A stretch of DNA of 64,000 nucleotides from Sulfitobacter brevis (GTDB taxonomy: Bacteria > Pseudomonadota > Alphaproteobacteria > Rhodobacterales > Rhodobacteraceae): contig NZ_FOMW01000001.1 of the NCBI RefSeq assembly GCF_900112755.1, positions 124,001 to 188,000 on the forward strand, written 5' to 3'. A model generated the notes under the pieces. That model saw only the letters and a list, made by a program, of their open reading frames with translations, was not told where the DNA came from and did no database searches. Shown piece by piece: positions 1 through 9,959 of this stretch; the stretch's first letter is position 1; each line of letters begins with the position of its first letter. Both the position numbers and the translations under genes were made by a program.

Positions 1-477
1 AGACCCGCTCCACTTGGCAAACGGCAGCGCCGAGGTTTGCAAAACCATGGCACCCATCGCTAAGACGAACATAGCGAGCCCAGAAATTGCGGGGTTTTCT
101 CGCGCGGGTATGAACCTGCCGACCAGCGCCCCGAAAGCCGTGAGCGCCACGACAAAGCCCGATCCCAACAGGGCGTTCGGTCCGCCGATTTCAAGCCGGA
201 TTAGCACACCAATCACCGATGCGACTGCCGCACCGACAGGCCCGCCGAGGTAGCCTGCAAAGATCAAAGGCCCGTCTTTTACTGCCAAAGGTGCCAGTAA
301 ATCGTTACTGCGATAGGCATCAGCCGCGATGAATGTAACGATAATCCCCATGAGAAGACCGATCAGAGCCTGCCGCAAAAGAGGCTTTTCAGTCAGAAAC
401 TTACTAGAATTTACGCCAAAAATGCCAATGCCCACAAAGACCAGAAACACTGCGTTCTTTATGAGAAATATAACCAT
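1..477 (-). CDS. 5TM-5TMR_LYT-type membrane sensor, 3' truncated by window edge
   Basis: Reading the minus strand from an ATG at 477 gives 159 open codons running off the left edge. The protein is strongly hydrophobic: one membrane segment at residues 2-22, another near 36-52, and then several more. The stretch around residues 65-105 (KDGPLIFAGYLGGPVG, then IRLEIGGPNALLGSG) fits the five-transmembrane LytS/YehU-type receptor domain that is usually fused to GGDEF, PAS or histidine kinase output domains. The output domain would lie outside the window, so its type is unknown. It is divergent from the marR/RND operon, with about 290 bp between them. The domain call rests on pattern recognition. 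Confidence 0.6.
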   Translation of the reverse strand, partial: MVIFLIKNAVFLVFVGIGIFGVNSSKFLTEKPLLRQALIGLLMGIIVTFIAADAYRSNDLLAPLAVKDGPLIFAGYLGGPVGAAVASVIGVLIRLEIGGPNALLGSGFVVALTAFGALVGRFIPARENPAISGLAMFVLAMGAMVLQTSALPFAKWSGS

Positions 478-766
478 AGGGGTGTGCCTTGGGATCAAAC
501 GCAATTTTGACGATACTAGGCGATAGGACCGCTGTTTCCCAGAAAATAGGCATTAGAATGCAAATAAACCTAAAGTTGAACGTTTTTCGGGCGCGTATCT
601 CAAATGGAGAATTGCGGACCGTACCCGTCCTCGCTGCCACGGCGGCTGTATCGGCAACAGCGCCCTGCAAGAGCATCTGCTTCACTGCGTTCGGTTGCTT
701 TCTGTATTGAATGTTTCAATTTATGAAATATACAGCACGGCAACCTTTTCCGAACGTGAGCCTAGT

Positions 767-1222
767 ATGAACGATTCTGAAAATATCGATTCCCTGCACG
801 GCGAAATGACCCTCAGCATCGTGCTGCTCTATTGGTCGCTGCATGACCGTCTGGATTGTGTCAGCCCGCATCTGAGCAAACAGGAGCGCCTGTTTCTGAT
901 CCGGCTGGCGAGCCCGTTGCGCATGGGGAATCTTGCCAAAATCATGCAGGCCCTGCCGTCGACCCTGACGACGCTGGCTGACGGGCTGGAAGCGCAGGGC
1001 CTCGTGCAGCGCCAGCGCGACCCTGATGACCGGCGGGCCTGGCTGCTGGAGCTGACGCAAACCGGCCATGCTGCACGGCGCGAATTGCTTGAAAGCGCGG
1101 GTTTGGCCCTGCGTGAGGCGACCGGTCTGCCCGATGCCGATCTTGAGACATTTTCCGCGCTTCTTTTCCGGATCCGCGACCACATCCTTGCCCAAGGCTT
1201 ACCCAAAGGAATGCCGTTTTGA
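767..1222 (+). CDS. MarR family transcriptional regulator
   Basis: A 151-residue protein with a winged helix-turn-helix. The recognition region is at residues 53-80, and the wing motif DPDDRRAWLLELT (85-97) is the typical MarR D-x-R-x-x-x-L-x-LT signature. The start is placed at the ATG at 767 rather than the upstream ATG at 695, because the extra 24 residues do not resemble MarR N-termini. Its stop codon overlaps the start of the efflux adaptor gene (TTGA at 1219-1222), so regulator, adaptor and pump form one transcriptional unit. By family precedent it would be an autorepressor released by a ligand of the pump; the ligand cannot be inferred. Confidence 0.85.
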   Translation: MNDSENIDSLHGEMTLSIVLLYWSLHDRLDCVSPHLSKQERLFLIRLASPLRMGNLAKIMQALPSTLTTLADGLEAQGLVQRQRDPDDRRAWLLELTQTGHAARRELLESAGLALREATGLPDADLETFSALLFRIRDHILAQGLPKGMPF

Positions 1223-2262
1223 CCCGTCTCCCACTTTTTGCCCTGCTTTGCGCAGCTCTGGCAAACCCGCTAGCCGCCCAACCGGCCGAGCCTGCGATCC
1301 GCCCCGTCAAGCTGATGACCGTCAGCGCCGCACAGGTCGGACTGACCCGCGAATTCTACGGTCAGGTGGTGGCCCGCCAGACCGTAGACATCGCGTTCCA
1401 GACCAGCGGCCAGCTTGTTGAGTTTCCGGTGCTCGAAGGCCAGACCATCCCCAAAGGTGATCTGATCGCGCGTCTTGACCCCGAACCGTTCGAGCTGGCG
1501 CTGGAGCAAGCCCGCCTGCGCGAATCGCAGTCTGCCCGCGATCTGGACCGGCTTTCGCGTCTGAGCCGTGCAACCGTCAGCCAAGCATCGCTGGATGATG
1601 CAACAACAGCAGAAGGTCTCGCCAAAGCCGCGCTGCGCGATGCCGAGCGCGCCCTGTCACTGGCCACGCTCCACGCCCCGTTCGAGGCGCTGGTCGCAGA
1701 ACGGTTGGTCGCCAACTTCACCACTGTCGCCCCCGGCACCCCAGTGGTGCGGTTGCACGATATGTCCGAATTGCGGGTCGAGATCGAAGTGCCGGAAATC
1801 TTGTTTCAGCGCGCAGGGCGCGACAAGGATGTAACAATCTCCGCAAGTTTCCTCGACAGTGACGCGAGCTATCCGCTGGAAATTCGCGAATTTACCTCCG
1901 ACGCCACCTTGGTCGGCCAAAGCTTCAAGTTCACGCTGGCGTTTGATGCCGATGCCACGCCCGATGTCCTGCCCGGCTCTTCGGTTACGGTGAACGTGCA
2001 GCAAAATACCGCGAAAACCAGCTTTCCCCTGCCCGCCTCGGCGCTGGTGCCTGCTCCGGACGGCTCGGTCTCGGTCATGGTATTCGAGCAGGACGGCGAC
2101 AGCGCCCGCGTGGTGGCACGCCCCGTGAAGATTATCGTCGCCGATGACGGCAGCTTTGAGGTGACCGAGGGGCTCTCGGTCGGGGAAGAGATCGTAGCCG
2201 CAGGGGCGACGTCCCTTCGAGACGGACAAAACGCCCGTCGTTTCAACGGCTTCCCACGGTAA
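1219..2262 (+). CDS. RND efflux periplasmic adaptor (HlyD/MFP family)
   Basis: A 347-residue membrane-fusion protein. Residues 1-20 form a signal peptide ending LAA-Q. A biotinyl-lipoyl-like half (about 60-90), an alpha-hairpin (about 90-135), the second lipoyl half and a beta-barrel follow, in the usual MFP order. It would bridge the inner-membrane pump encoded next to an outer-membrane channel. The start is a TTG overlapping the stop of the MarR gene in the sequence TTGA, and no better start is seen downstream. No outer membrane factor gene is nearby, so a TolC-like channel must be encoded elsewhere. The pump gene begins 11 bp downstream. Confidence 0.88.
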   Translation: MTRLPLFALLCAALANPLAAQPAEPAIRPVKLMTVSAAQVGLTREFYGQVVARQTVDIAFQTSGQLVEFPVLEGQTIPKGDLIARLDPEPFELALEQARLRESQSARDLDRLSRLSRATVSQASLDDATTAEGLAKAALRDAERALSLATLHAPFEALVAERLVANFTTVAPGTPVVRLHDMSELRVEIEVPEILFQRAGRDKDVTISASFLDSDASYPLEIREFTSDATLVGQSFKFTLAFDADATPDVLPGSSVTVNVQQNTAKTSFPLPASALVPAPDGSVSVMVFEQDGDSARVVARPVKIIVADDGSFEVTEGLSVGEEIVAAGATSLRDGQNARRFNGFPR

Positions 2263-2273
2263 GGACCAGACCC

Positions 2274-5200
2274 ATGAACATCGCACGCGCTTCGATTGAG
2301 AAGCCGATCCTGACGTGGATCGTTATACTGGGCTGTCTGTTTGGCGGGCTGTGGGGTTTTTCCTCGCTTGGCCGCCTCGAAGATCCGGCCTTCACCATCA
2401 AACAGTCGGTCATCACGACCCGCTATCCCGGTGCCTCGGCGGAACAGGTGGCCCGCGAAGTGTCCGAGCCGCTGGAATCAGCGATTCAGAAGATGGGCGA
2501 GATCAAGACCATCACCTCCGTCAACCAACCCGGTGTCTCGCTCATCGAGGTCGAGGTGAAATCGACCTTTGACGGGACCGAACTGCCCAATATCTGGACC
2601 AAACTGCGCGCCAAGGTGCGCGACGCGGCCCGCGATCTGCCTTCGGGCGTCGGTGAGCCTTTGGTCAATGATGCCTTTGGCGATGTTTTCGGTCTTTATT
2701 ATGCGGTCACGGCTCCCGGCTATGCCGATGCGGAAATCCACCAGATGGGCACATGGCTGCGCCGCGAATTGCTGGCTGTTGAAGGGGTGGCCGATGTGGA
2801 GCTTGCGGGCCTGCCGCAGGAGGCGATCTTTGTGGAGCCGGAGCTGTCTCTGACCGTTGCGCAAAACGTGCCGCCGCAAGCCATCGTTGCGGCATTGGCG
2901 ACGGCTGATTCCGAAGCACCCGCCGGGTCGGTGAACGGGGACGGACGCCGCACCTTGATCGAAGCGCCCGCAGGGTCCGATAGCGTGTCAGAAATCTCTG
3001 GCCTGTCCATCGGAGTGGGTGGCGAATTGCTGAACCTTTACGATGTCGCTTCGGTGCACCGCGGGCGCGTTGATCACCCTTCTCTCATCTTGCGCCACAA
3101 CGGCACCGAGGCGTTCAGCTTTGGTGTGGCAGGGCTCTCGACCGAGAACATCGTCGAGGTCGGGCACCGCGTTGATGCGCGTCTGGCTGAGCTTTTCACC
3201 CAAGTGCCGGAGGGCGTGACCCTCAGCCCGATTTACCAGCAGCACGTTGTTGTCGAAGAAGCCTCAAACGCGTTTCTAGTTAATCTTGCGATGTCGGTCG
3301 GCATCGTGGTGGCGGTGCTGGCGCTGTTTATGGGCTGGCGCGCCTCAGTCGTCGTGGGAGTTACGCTCTTGCTTACGGTCGTCGGCACGCTGTTTTTCAT
3401 GGCGGTTTTCGCGATCGAGATGGAGCGGATTTCGCTGGGCGCGTTGATCATCGCAATGGGGATGCTGGTGGATAACGCCATTGTGGTTGCCGAAGGCATG
3501 CAGATCGCAATGCTGGGCGGGCAATCCTCGCGGCAAGCGGCGGGAGAGACAGCGGGCAAAACACAAATCCCGCTGCTCGGGGCTACCGTCATTGGTATTA
3601 TGGCCTTTGCGGGCATCGGGCTTAGCCCTGATGCGACAGGCGAATTCTTGTTCTCGCTGTTTGCCGTCATCGGCATCTCGCTCCTGCTGAGCTGGGTGCT
3701 GGCGATCACGGTAACACCGCTGCTGGGGCACTACTTCTTTAAACGTGGTGTTGCGGGGGGCGCGGGCGCCTATGACGGCCCGCTGTTTCGCGCCTATGCG
3801 GCAACCTTGCGCGGCGCAATCAAGGCGCGCTGGCTGGTGATTGCTGCGCTGATCGGCATCACCATTGCCTGCTTTGCGGGCTTTGGCATGATCAAGCAGC
3901 AGTTCTTCCCAAACTCCAACACGCCGCTGTTTTTCGTGCATTATAAATTGCCGCAAGGCAGCCCGATCCATGAGACCGCCGAGGACCTTGCTGTCATCGA
4001 GGAGTGGCTGGCCGAGCGCGAAGAGGTTGTCTCCTACACCACTTATGCGGGGCAAGGGGCTACGCGCTTCATGCTGACCTACGGCGCAGAAAAGCCCAAT
4101 GCGAGTTATGGCCATATGATCATCCGCACGGCCGGCATCGCGTCAATTCCGGCGCTGCAGGCCGATCTGGAAGAGTTCGGCCGTGCCGCGCTGCCCCAAG
4201 GCGAATTCCGCACCCGGCGTCTGGTATTTGGGCCGGGCGGCGGCGATCCGATCGAGGTGCGTATCTCGGGGCCAGAGCCTGCCGTCTTGCGCGCCTTGAG
4301 CCAACAGGTCATCGCGACGTTGGAAGAGGCGTCTCCCTATATTCTGGATGCCCGCACCAATTGGCGCGAACCTGAACTGGTGCTGCGCCCGATTTATGCG
4401 ACGGACCGCGCCCAGAGTGCAGGGATCAGCCGCGACCATGTGGCCAGCACTCTGCGCTTTGCCACGGACGGCATCGCGGGCGGGGTCTACCGCGAGGGGG
4501 ACCGGCTTATCCCTATCACCGTGCGGTTGTCCCATGACGCGACCAGCGATCTGCGCGATCAGCCTGTTTGGTCCGACACGGGCCAGCACTTCCTGCCCAT
4601 CGAACAGGTAATCGACGGTCTGGATTACGAGGTGCAGAATACCCTCGTGCACCGCCGCGACAGGGTAACCACGCTCACCGTCGGGGCCGATATCCCGTCG
4701 GAGCGCACCGCAGCCGAGGTTTTTGCCGCCGTCCGCTCTGCGGTGGAGGAGATCGCTGTGCCAGCCGGATATGCGCTCGACTGGGGCGGAGAATTCGAAA
4801 GCTCGACGGAGGCACAGGCAAGCCTGAACGGGCAGCTACCGCTGAGCCTTTTGGTGATGGTACTGATCTCGATCTTGCTGTTCAACGCGCTCAAACAGCC
4901 GATCATCATCTGGCTCTTGGTGCCGATGTCGGTGAACGGTGTGGCGCTTGGGCTGCTGGGCACCGGCTTGCCCTTCACCTTTACCGCGCTTCTTGGGCTG
5001 CTGTCGCTCTCAGGCATGTTGATCAAGAACGGCATCGTTTTGGTGGAGGAAATTGATCTCGTGCGCGCCGAAGGTGTGGCGCTGCGTGAAGCCATCGTGA
5101 CCGCCTGCGTGTCACGTCTGCGCCCTGTGGTGCTGGCGGCGGCGACGACGATTCTGGGGATGCTGCCTTTGCTCGGTGACGCGTTCTTTGTCTCGATGGC

Positions 5201-5327
5201 AGTGACGATCATGGGCGGGTTGGCTTTTGCCAGCGTCCTGACCCTGATCGCAGCACCGGTATTTTACTATGTATTCTTCGCCCGTTCGGAGCGCAAAGCC
5301 CAGAACGCCGCAGCAGTACCGGCCTAA
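2274..5327 (+). CDS. RND family efflux pump permease
   Basis: A 1017-residue AcrB-like transporter of normal family length. The N-terminal segment (residues 1-35: IEKPILTWIVILGCLFGGLW) is the first membrane helix. Two large periplasmic loops and two blocks of membrane helices follow, one around 330-500 and one around 855-1005. Acidic residues of the proton relay are visible in the helix reading MGMLVDNAIVVAEG (about residue 395-410). It would expel small toxic compounds using the proton gradient, together with the adaptor immediately upstream. The divergent family branch makes the substrate unpredictable. A hairpin follows at 5334-5365. Confidence 0.92.
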   Translation: MNIARASIEKPILTWIVILGCLFGGLWGFSSLGRLEDPAFTIKQSVITTRYPGASAEQVAREVSEPLESAIQKMGEIKTITSVNQPGVSLIEVEVKSTFDGTELPNIWTKLRAKVRDAARDLPSGVGEPLVNDAFGDVFGLYYAVTAPGYADAEIHQMGTWLRRELLAVEGVADVELAGLPQEAIFVEPELSLTVAQNVPPQAIVAALATADSEAPAGSVNGDGRRTLIEAPAGSDSVSEISGLSIGVGGELLNLYDVASVHRGRVDHPSLILRHNGTEAFSFGVAGLSTENIVEVGHRVDARLAELFTQVPEGVTLSPIYQQHVVVEEASNAFLVNLAMSVGIVVAVLALFMGWRASVVVGVTLLLTVVGTLFFMAVFAIEMERISLGALIIAMGMLVDNAIVVAEGMQIAMLGGQSSRQAAGETAGKTQIPLLGATVIGIMAFAGIGLSPDATGEFLFSLFAVIGISLLLSWVLAITVTPLLGHYFFKRGVAGGAGAYDGPLFRAYAATLRGAIKARWLVIAALIGITIACFAGFGMIKQQFFPNSNTPLFFVHYKLPQGSPIHETAEDLAVIEEWLAEREEVVSYTTYAGQGATRFMLTYGAEKPNASYGHMIIRTAGIASIPALQADLEEFGRAALPQGEFRTRRLVFGPGGGDPIEVRISGPEPAVLRALSQQVIATLEEASPYILDARTNWREPELVLRPIYATDRAQSAGISRDHVASTLRFATDGIAGGVYREGDRLIPITVRLSHDATSDLRDQPVWSDTGQHFLPIEQVIDGLDYEVQNTLVHRRDRVTTLTVGADIPSERTAAEVFAAVRSAVEEIAVPAGYALDWGGEFESSTEAQASLNGQLPLSLLVMVLISILLFNALKQPIIIWLLVPMSVNGVALGLLGTGLPFTFTALLGLLSLSGMLIKNGIVLVEEIDLVRAEGVALREAIVTACVSRLRPVVLAAATTILGMLPLLGDAFFVSMAVTIMGGLAFASVLTLIAAPVFYYVFFARSERKAQNAAAVPA

Positions 5328-5333
5328 AACCAA

Positions 5334-5365
5334 GGCTGTCCGCGGCACCCTGCCCGCGGACAGCC
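5334..5365 (+). terminator. Hairpin after the first RND operon
   Basis: Perfect 12-bp inverted arms (GGCTGTCCGCGG at 5334-5345, complement at 5354-5365) with an 8-nt loop lie seven bases after the pump stop codon. The following sequence has only a short TTTT, so it is a plausible but not classic intrinsic terminator. Confidence 0.6.
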
Positions 5366-5532
5366 AGGTGTTTTCAAAAAACTTTTGTAATCGGCACCGT
5401 TTCCGCAGGGCTTTTCGGGCGGGCGCTGCAAACGCCTCCGCACGCCAAAACTCCTCCGCCCGAGCCCAAGCGGCAGAATCGAGCCATGCACAGGCTCGGC
5501 GCGGCATATCATCATATAATCAAGGGGGACGA

Positions 5533-5607
5533 TGGTGCTGTGAGAGAGGATTGAACTCTCGACCTCACCCTTACCAAGGGTGTGCTCTACCACTGAGCTA
5601 CCACAGC
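5533..5607 (-). tRNA. tRNA-Thr (anticodon GGT)
   Basis: The minus strand reads a complete cloverleaf. The 7-bp acceptor stem is GCTGTGG with TCACAGC, and the D arm contains AGCTCAGTGGTAGAGC. The anticodon stem CACCC/GGGTG encloses loop TTGGTAA, giving anticodon GGT for threonine. A T arm with GTTCAATCC, discriminator A and an encoded CCA (5533-5535) complete it. The sequence resembles alphaproteobacterial tRNA-Thr(GGT). It lies between the RND operon and the murA cluster and is transcribed opposite to both. Confidence 0.95.
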
Positions 5608-5690
5608 ATCGTGGCGGGTGATTAGCTGCAATCGAAATATGGTGCAACCCCAATCTGGACCCTTCTTCGCCCCTGCGCTAGACAAGCCGC

Positions 5691-5879
5691 ATGGCAAGAG
5701 ATACCGCCCCTCAAAAGCAGCCGACAGAGGCACAATTGCGCGAAGCCCGCTTAAAGGCTGCGCTCAAGACCAATATGGCCCGTCGAAAAGCGCAAACCCG
5801 CGCCCGTGACGCCGCCGTGCCCGAGGACGCAGACGACAACAAAGACAGCGGCCCCGGAAGGCCCGAACAGGAAAGTTAA
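5691..5879 (+). CDS. Small charged hypothetical protein upstream of murA
   Basis: A 62-residue, very hydrophilic protein. A predicted helix (about residues 12-45, rich in A, R and K) is followed by an acidic tail ([13 protein letters not shown]). It ends 5 bp before the murA start, suggesting co-transcription and translational coupling. I recognise no domain. Similar short proteins in front of murA occur in Rhodobacteraceae as far as I recall, which together with the tight spacing supports a real gene. Function unknown. Confidence 0.6.
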   Translation: MARDTAPQKQPTEAQLREARLKAALKTNMARRKAQTRARDAAVPEDADDNKDSGPGRPEQES

Positions 5880-5884
5880 AGCAT

Positions 5885-7153
5885 ATGGACACGATTCTTG
5901 TCAGGGGCGGCAACACTCTTAAGGGCCAGATCCCGATCACAGGGGCCAAAAACGCCTGTCTTGCCCTGATGCCCGCGACCTTGCTGAGCGAAGAGCCGCT
6001 TACGCTGACCAATGCGCCGCGCTTGTCGGACATCCGCACCATGACCCAACTTCTGGGCTCCCTCGGCGCTGAAGTGACCTCCCTGCAAGACGGCAAGGTT
6101 CTGGCGATGGCGAGCCACGGCCCGATCAACACCCGCGCCGAATATGACATCGTGCGTAAGATGCGCGCCTCCAATCTCGTGCTCGGCCCGCTGCTGGCGC
6201 GCGAAGGCCATGCCGAGGTTTCCCTTCCCGGTGGCTGCGCGATTGGAGCGCGCCCGATGGACATTCATGTCACCGGCCTGACAAAAATGGGCGCCGAGAT
6301 TGAATTGCGCGATGGTTATCTGCATGCCAAAGCACAGGGCGGCAAGCTAAAAGGCGCGGTCATCGACTTCCCCTTCGCCTCCGTCGGCGCGACCGAAAAC
6401 ATCCTGATGGCGGCAACGCTGGCCAAGGGAACGACCGTCATCAACAACGCCGCACGCGAACCCGAAATTGTCGATCTGGCCGATTGCCTGCGTGCGATGG
6501 GCGCGCAAATCGACGGCGACGGCACCTCGACCATTACCATCCAAGGCGTCGACAGCCTGCACGGTGCTACGCACCGCGTCGTCACCGACCGCATCGAACT
6601 GGGCACCTATATGCTGGCCCCTGCGATTGCCGGTGGCGAAGTAGAACTGCTCGGTGGGCGCATCGATCTGCTCGAAGCTTTTTGCGAAAGGCTGGATGCG
6701 GCGGGTATTTCGGTCAGCGAAACCCCCAACGGCCTCAGCGTCAGCCGCCGGAACGGCCGGATCTCGGCTGTTGACGTGACCACGGCCCCGTTCCCCGGCT
6801 TCCCTACAGATCTACAGGCCCAGATGATGGCCCTGCTCTGCACCGCCGAAGGCACCTCGGTGCTGGAAGAGAAGATTTTCGAGAACCGTTTTATGCACGC
6901 GCCCGAACTGATCCGCATGGGCGCTGTGATTGATGTGCATGGCGGCCATGCCACGGTGACTGGCGTCAACAAGCTCAAAGGCGCGCCTGTGATGGCGACC
7001 GACCTGCGCGCCTCGGTGTCGCTGATCCTCGCCGGCCTTGCAGCCAGCGGCGAAACCAAGGTCTCGCGGGTTTACCATCTCGACCGCGGCTACGAACACG
7101 TCGTTGCAAAGCTGTCCGGCGTCGGCGCCGATATTGAACGGGTACAGGAATAA
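5885..7153 (+). CDS. murA: UDP-N-acetylglucosamine 1-carboxyvinyltransferase
   Basis: A 422-residue cytoplasmic enzyme catalysing the first committed step of peptidoglycan synthesis, transfer of enolpyruvate from PEP to UDP-GlcNAc. The substrate-binding GAKNA motif is at residues 20-24 (Lys22, Asn23). The catalytic loop reads [10 protein letters not shown], with the fosfomycin-target cysteine at residue 118, so this is a Cys-type, fosfomycin-sensitive form by sequence. Length and motifs are normal. The stop codon overlaps the next start (TAATG at 7151-7155), coupling it to the DUF2948 gene. Confidence 0.97.
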   Translation: MDTILVRGGNTLKGQIPITGAKNACLALMPATLLSEEPLTLTNAPRLSDIRTMTQLLGSLGAEVTSLQDGKVLAMASHGPINTRAEYDIVRKMRASNLVLGPLLAREGHAEVSLPGGCAIGARPMDIHVTGLTKMGAEIELRDGYLHAKAQGGKLKGAVIDFPFASVGATENILMAATLAKGTTVINNAAREPEIVDLADCLRAMGAQIDGDGTSTITIQGVDSLHGATHRVVTDRIELGTYMLAPAIAGGEVELLGGRIDLLEAFCERLDAAGISVSETPNGLSVSRRNGRISAVDVTTAPFPGFPTDLQAQMMALLCTAEGTSVLEEKIFENRFMHAPELIRMGAVIDVHGGHATVTGVNKLKGAPVMATDLRASVSLILAGLAASGETKVSRVYHLDRGYEHVVAKLSGVGADIERVQE

Positions 7154-7623
7154 TGAGCGAAGATGCACGTTTCGAAGATGGCCGTGAAAAGCCGCTAAAC
7201 CTCGGGGCTCTGGACACAGACGACCTGACCGTTATCGCCTCGCTCGTACAGGATGCAGTATTTCCTGCCTCTGAAATGCGCTGGCACAGCAAGGACGCTT
7301 GCTTTGCGCTGCTGCTCAACCGCGTCCGCTGGGAAGATAACGGCAAAACCCGTCACGCGCCCGAACGCGTTCAATCCGTCTTGATGTTCAACACGGTGCG
7401 AAAAGTCGCGAGCCAAGGCGTGCCCCAAGGTGACATTGACACGATCCTGTCCCTGCTCGATATCGCTTTTGACGTTACCGATGCCCCGTCGGGCACTGTT
7501 ACCCTGACACTGGCAGGCGACGGTGCAATCCGGCTGGATGTAGAAGCGCTGGAAGTTAGCCTCAAGGACGTCACCAAACCCTACGCCGCGCCCTCCAAAA
7601 AACTTCCCGATCACAACGCCTAG
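7153..7623 (+). CDS. DUF2948 family protein
   Basis: A 156-residue soluble protein beginning in the TAATG overlap with murA. The conserved segments are DLTVIASLVQDAVFPASEM (about 27-45), the following RWHSKDACFALLLNRVRWE, and a beta-rich C-terminal half. This matches the alphaproteobacterial DUF2948 family, which is commonly encoded beside murA and hisD. No catalytic motif or signal peptide is seen. Function unknown; co-translation with murA hints at a link to envelope or amino-acid metabolism, but that is inference only. Confidence 0.8.
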   Translation: MSEDARFEDGREKPLNLGALDTDDLTVIASLVQDAVFPASEMRWHSKDACFALLLNRVRWEDNGKTRHAPERVQSVLMFNTVRKVASQGVPQGDIDTILSLLDIAFDVTDAPSGTVTLTLAGDGAIRLDVEALEVSLKDVTKPYAAPSKKLPDHNA

Positions 7624-7643
7624 AGCCTATCAAGGACACCCCG

Positions 7644-8000
7644 ATGTCGACTTCGGAAACCACCTACCTCAAAGGGCGCGCCATCGCGCGCTTGCTGGAA
7701 CTCTTCGGTTGGCTGTCCTGCGGGACCGGCCTGCTCCTGATCGGCACGGGGCTTTGGTCAACCGTGGCATCACCTGCACAATTTGCAACGTTGGGTTTGC
7801 TCGGCAGCATCGCCCTTGTGGCGATTGGGATCGTCATCGCAATGACCGGCCTGATCGCCGCCCAGCAGGCGCAAACTGCCCGCGCCACGTTTCAAACCGC
7901 CCAAGACACGCGCGCCTTGCTTAACCAACATCACAAATCCAATACGACACCTGCAAAGACCCTGCGGGCCGAACCGACGCTCACCGCGGTACGCCGGTAA
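7644..8000 (+). CDS. Hypothetical two-helix membrane protein
   Basis: A 118-residue protein with two hydrophobic segments (about residues 19-42 and 48-72), followed by a polar, Gln/Thr-rich C-terminal tail that may be helical (AAQQAQTARATFQTAQDTRALL). It lies 20 bp downstream of the DUF2948 gene and 69 bp before hisD, on the same strand, so it is probably in the same operon. I do not recognise a family. Confidence 0.65.
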   Translation: MSTSETTYLKGRAIARLLELFGWLSCGTGLLLIGTGLWSTVASPAQFATLGLLGSIALVAIGIVIAMTGLIAAQQAQTARATFQTAQDTRALLNQHHKSNTTPAKTLRAEPTLTAVRR

Positions 8001-8069
8001 CTCATTTTCTCTCTTTTTGGCCCTAAATATCCCCGCCGGAGGCCTGCATTCTTTACTGGAGCAACGCCC

Positions 8070-9371
8070 ATGCCCGTTACCCTCGACGCCACCTCCGCCA
8101 ACTTCGAGGCCGCCTTCACCACCTTGCTGAATGCCAAGCGCGAAGACAGCCCGGATGTGGACACCGTGGTGGCTGGCATCATCGCTGACGTCCGGTCGCG
8201 CGGCGATGCGGCGGTCATCGAACTGACCGAGAAGTTTGACCGTCTCACCCTCACCCCTGCGACCCTGCGGATCACTACCGCCGAAATCGACGCAGCAGTT
8301 GCTGCGGTCTCTGATGCAGACCGCAGCGCCATTGAGCTGGCCGCCGAGCGCATCCGTGCCTATCACGTCCGCCAAATGCCGCAGGACGCGGAGTGGACCG
8401 ACCCGGATGGCGCCACGCTCGGTTGGCGCTGGAGCGCAGTCTCTGCGGCTGGCCTCTATGTCCCTGGCGGGTTGGCGAGCTACCCCTCTTCAGTCCTGAT
8501 GAACGCCGTGCCAGCCAAAGTGGCGGGCGTTGAACGTCTTGCGATGGTCGTGCCCAGCCCCGATGGCGTGCTCAACCCGCTGGTCTTGCTCGCCGCGCGG
8601 ATCGCGGGCGTCGATGAAATCTACCGCATCGGGGGCGCCCAGGCCGTCGCCGCACTGGCCTATGGCACCGAAACCATCGCGCCCGTCGATAAAATTACCG
8701 GCCCCGGCAATGCATTTGTCGCCGCCGCCAAACGCAGGGTATTCGGCAAGGTCGGCATCGATATGATCGCAGGACCCTCAGAAATTCTCGTCATCGCAGA
8801 CGGTGACAACGACCCCGACTGGATCGCCCTTGATCTGCTTAGTCAGGCCGAGCACGACGAAAGCGCGCAATCCATCCTCATAACCACCGATCCCGCCTTT
8901 GGCAGAGCTGTCGCACAAGCCGTAGAAAAGCGCCTCGAAACACTCGAGCGTCGCGCCATTGCGGGCGCGAGCTGGCGCGACTACGGGGCCATCATTACTG
9001 TCCCCGATCTTGCCGCCGCCGCTGCCCTGTCAAACCGGATCGCCCCCGAACACCTCGAGCTTTGCGTCGCTGATCCCGATGCGCTGGCTCAAAACGTTAC
9101 CCACGCTGGCGCGATTTTCTTGGGTCAGTGGACGCCCGAAGCCATCGGCGACTATGTTGGCGGCCCCAACCACGTGTTGCCCACCGCGCGATCCGCGCGC
9201 TTCTCGTCAGGGCTGTCAGTGCTCGACTTTATGAAACGCACCACGCTTGCCCGCATGTCGCCCGAGGCGCTGCGCGCCATCGGCCCCGCCGCCGAACGTC
9301 TCGCAGCTTCCGAAGGGCTGGAGGCCCACAAACTTTCTGTCACCGCGCGCCTCGACAAGCTGAACCGGTAA
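8070..9371 (+). CDS. hisD: Histidinol dehydrogenase
   Basis: A 433-residue enzyme of normal length, performing the last two oxidation steps of histidine synthesis (histidinol to histidine, NAD- and zinc-dependent). Visible motifs include GLYVPGGLASYPSSVLMN and the GPGNAFVAAAKRRVFG nucleotide-binding region. SQAEHDESAQS carries zinc-ligand Gln and His, RIAPEHLELC follows, and the C-terminal GGPNHVLPT segment is present. A GGAG ribosome-binding site lies 9 bases before the ATG. The neighbours downstream (UPF0262, phosphatase) follow the typical Rhodobacteraceae order. Confidence 0.97.
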   Translation: MPVTLDATSANFEAAFTTLLNAKREDSPDVDTVVAGIIADVRSRGDAAVIELTEKFDRLTLTPATLRITTAEIDAAVAAVSDADRSAIELAAERIRAYHVRQMPQDAEWTDPDGATLGWRWSAVSAAGLYVPGGLASYPSSVLMNAVPAKVAGVERLAMVVPSPDGVLNPLVLLAARIAGVDEIYRIGGAQAVAALAYGTETIAPVDKITGPGNAFVAAAKRRVFGKVGIDMIAGPSEILVIADGDNDPDWIALDLLSQAEHDESAQSILITTDPAFGRAVAQAVEKRLETLERRAIAGASWRDYGAIITVPDLAAAAALSNRIAPEHLELCVADPDALAQNVTHAGAIFLGQWTPEAIGDYVGGPNHVLPTARSARFSSGLSVLDFMKRTTLARMSPEALRAIGPAAERLAASEGLEAHKLSVTARLDKLNR

Positions 9372-9479
9372 ACCGGGCACGCATCGTCCCCACCTCCAAC
9401 CTCGCGGCACCTGCATTGCCTTGCTGCACGCCCTCGCGTATTCATCACGCCACGCACTGGAACAAAGGATGCGCCTCGC

Positions 9480-9959
9480 ATGTCCCGCATCACTCATATC
9501 GTCCTAGACGACAGCAGCCTGCCGCCGCCGACGCCGGAGATCGAGCAGGAGCGCAAGGTTGCCATGTTCGACTTGCTCGAAGATAACACCTTCGTGCTGC
9601 CCGCCCGCGACGAACGTCCGGCACCGAACGGTCCCTACCACCTCGGCCTGTCGATTCGTGACAAGCGCCTCGTCTTTGACGTGAACACCGAACAGGCCGA
9701 GAAAGCCGCCGAGTTCCACCTCTCGCTTGGGCCGTTCCGGCAGGTTGTTAAAGATTACTTTCAAATATGTGAAAGCTACTTCGAGGCGGTAAAAAAACTT
9801 CCCCCCAGCCAGATCGAAACCATCGATATGGCACGGCGCGGCATCCACAACGAGGGTTCACGGGTTTTGCAAGAACGCCTTGAAGGCAAAGCAGAAATTG
9901 ACAGCGACACCGCGCGACGCCTGTTCACCCTGATCTGCGTCTTGCACTTCGGGGGTTAA
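9480..9959 (+). CDS. UPF0262 family protein
   Basis: A 159-residue cytoplasmic protein, recognised from its opening MSRITHIVLDD, the central PYHLGLSIRDKRLVFDV block, and the helical C-terminal half ending RRLFTLICVLHFGG. The family is restricted mainly to Alphaproteobacteria and has no established function. Its stop codon at 9957-9959 is immediately followed by the GTG start of the phosphatase gene, indicating tight coupling. Confidence 0.85.
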   Translation: MSRITHIVLDDSSLPPPTPEIEQERKVAMFDLLEDNTFVLPARDERPAPNGPYHLGLSIRDKRLVFDVNTEQAEKAAEFHLSLGPFRQVVKDYFQICESYFEAVKKLPPSQIETIDMARRGIHNEGSRVLQERLEGKAEIDSDTARRLFTLICVLHFGG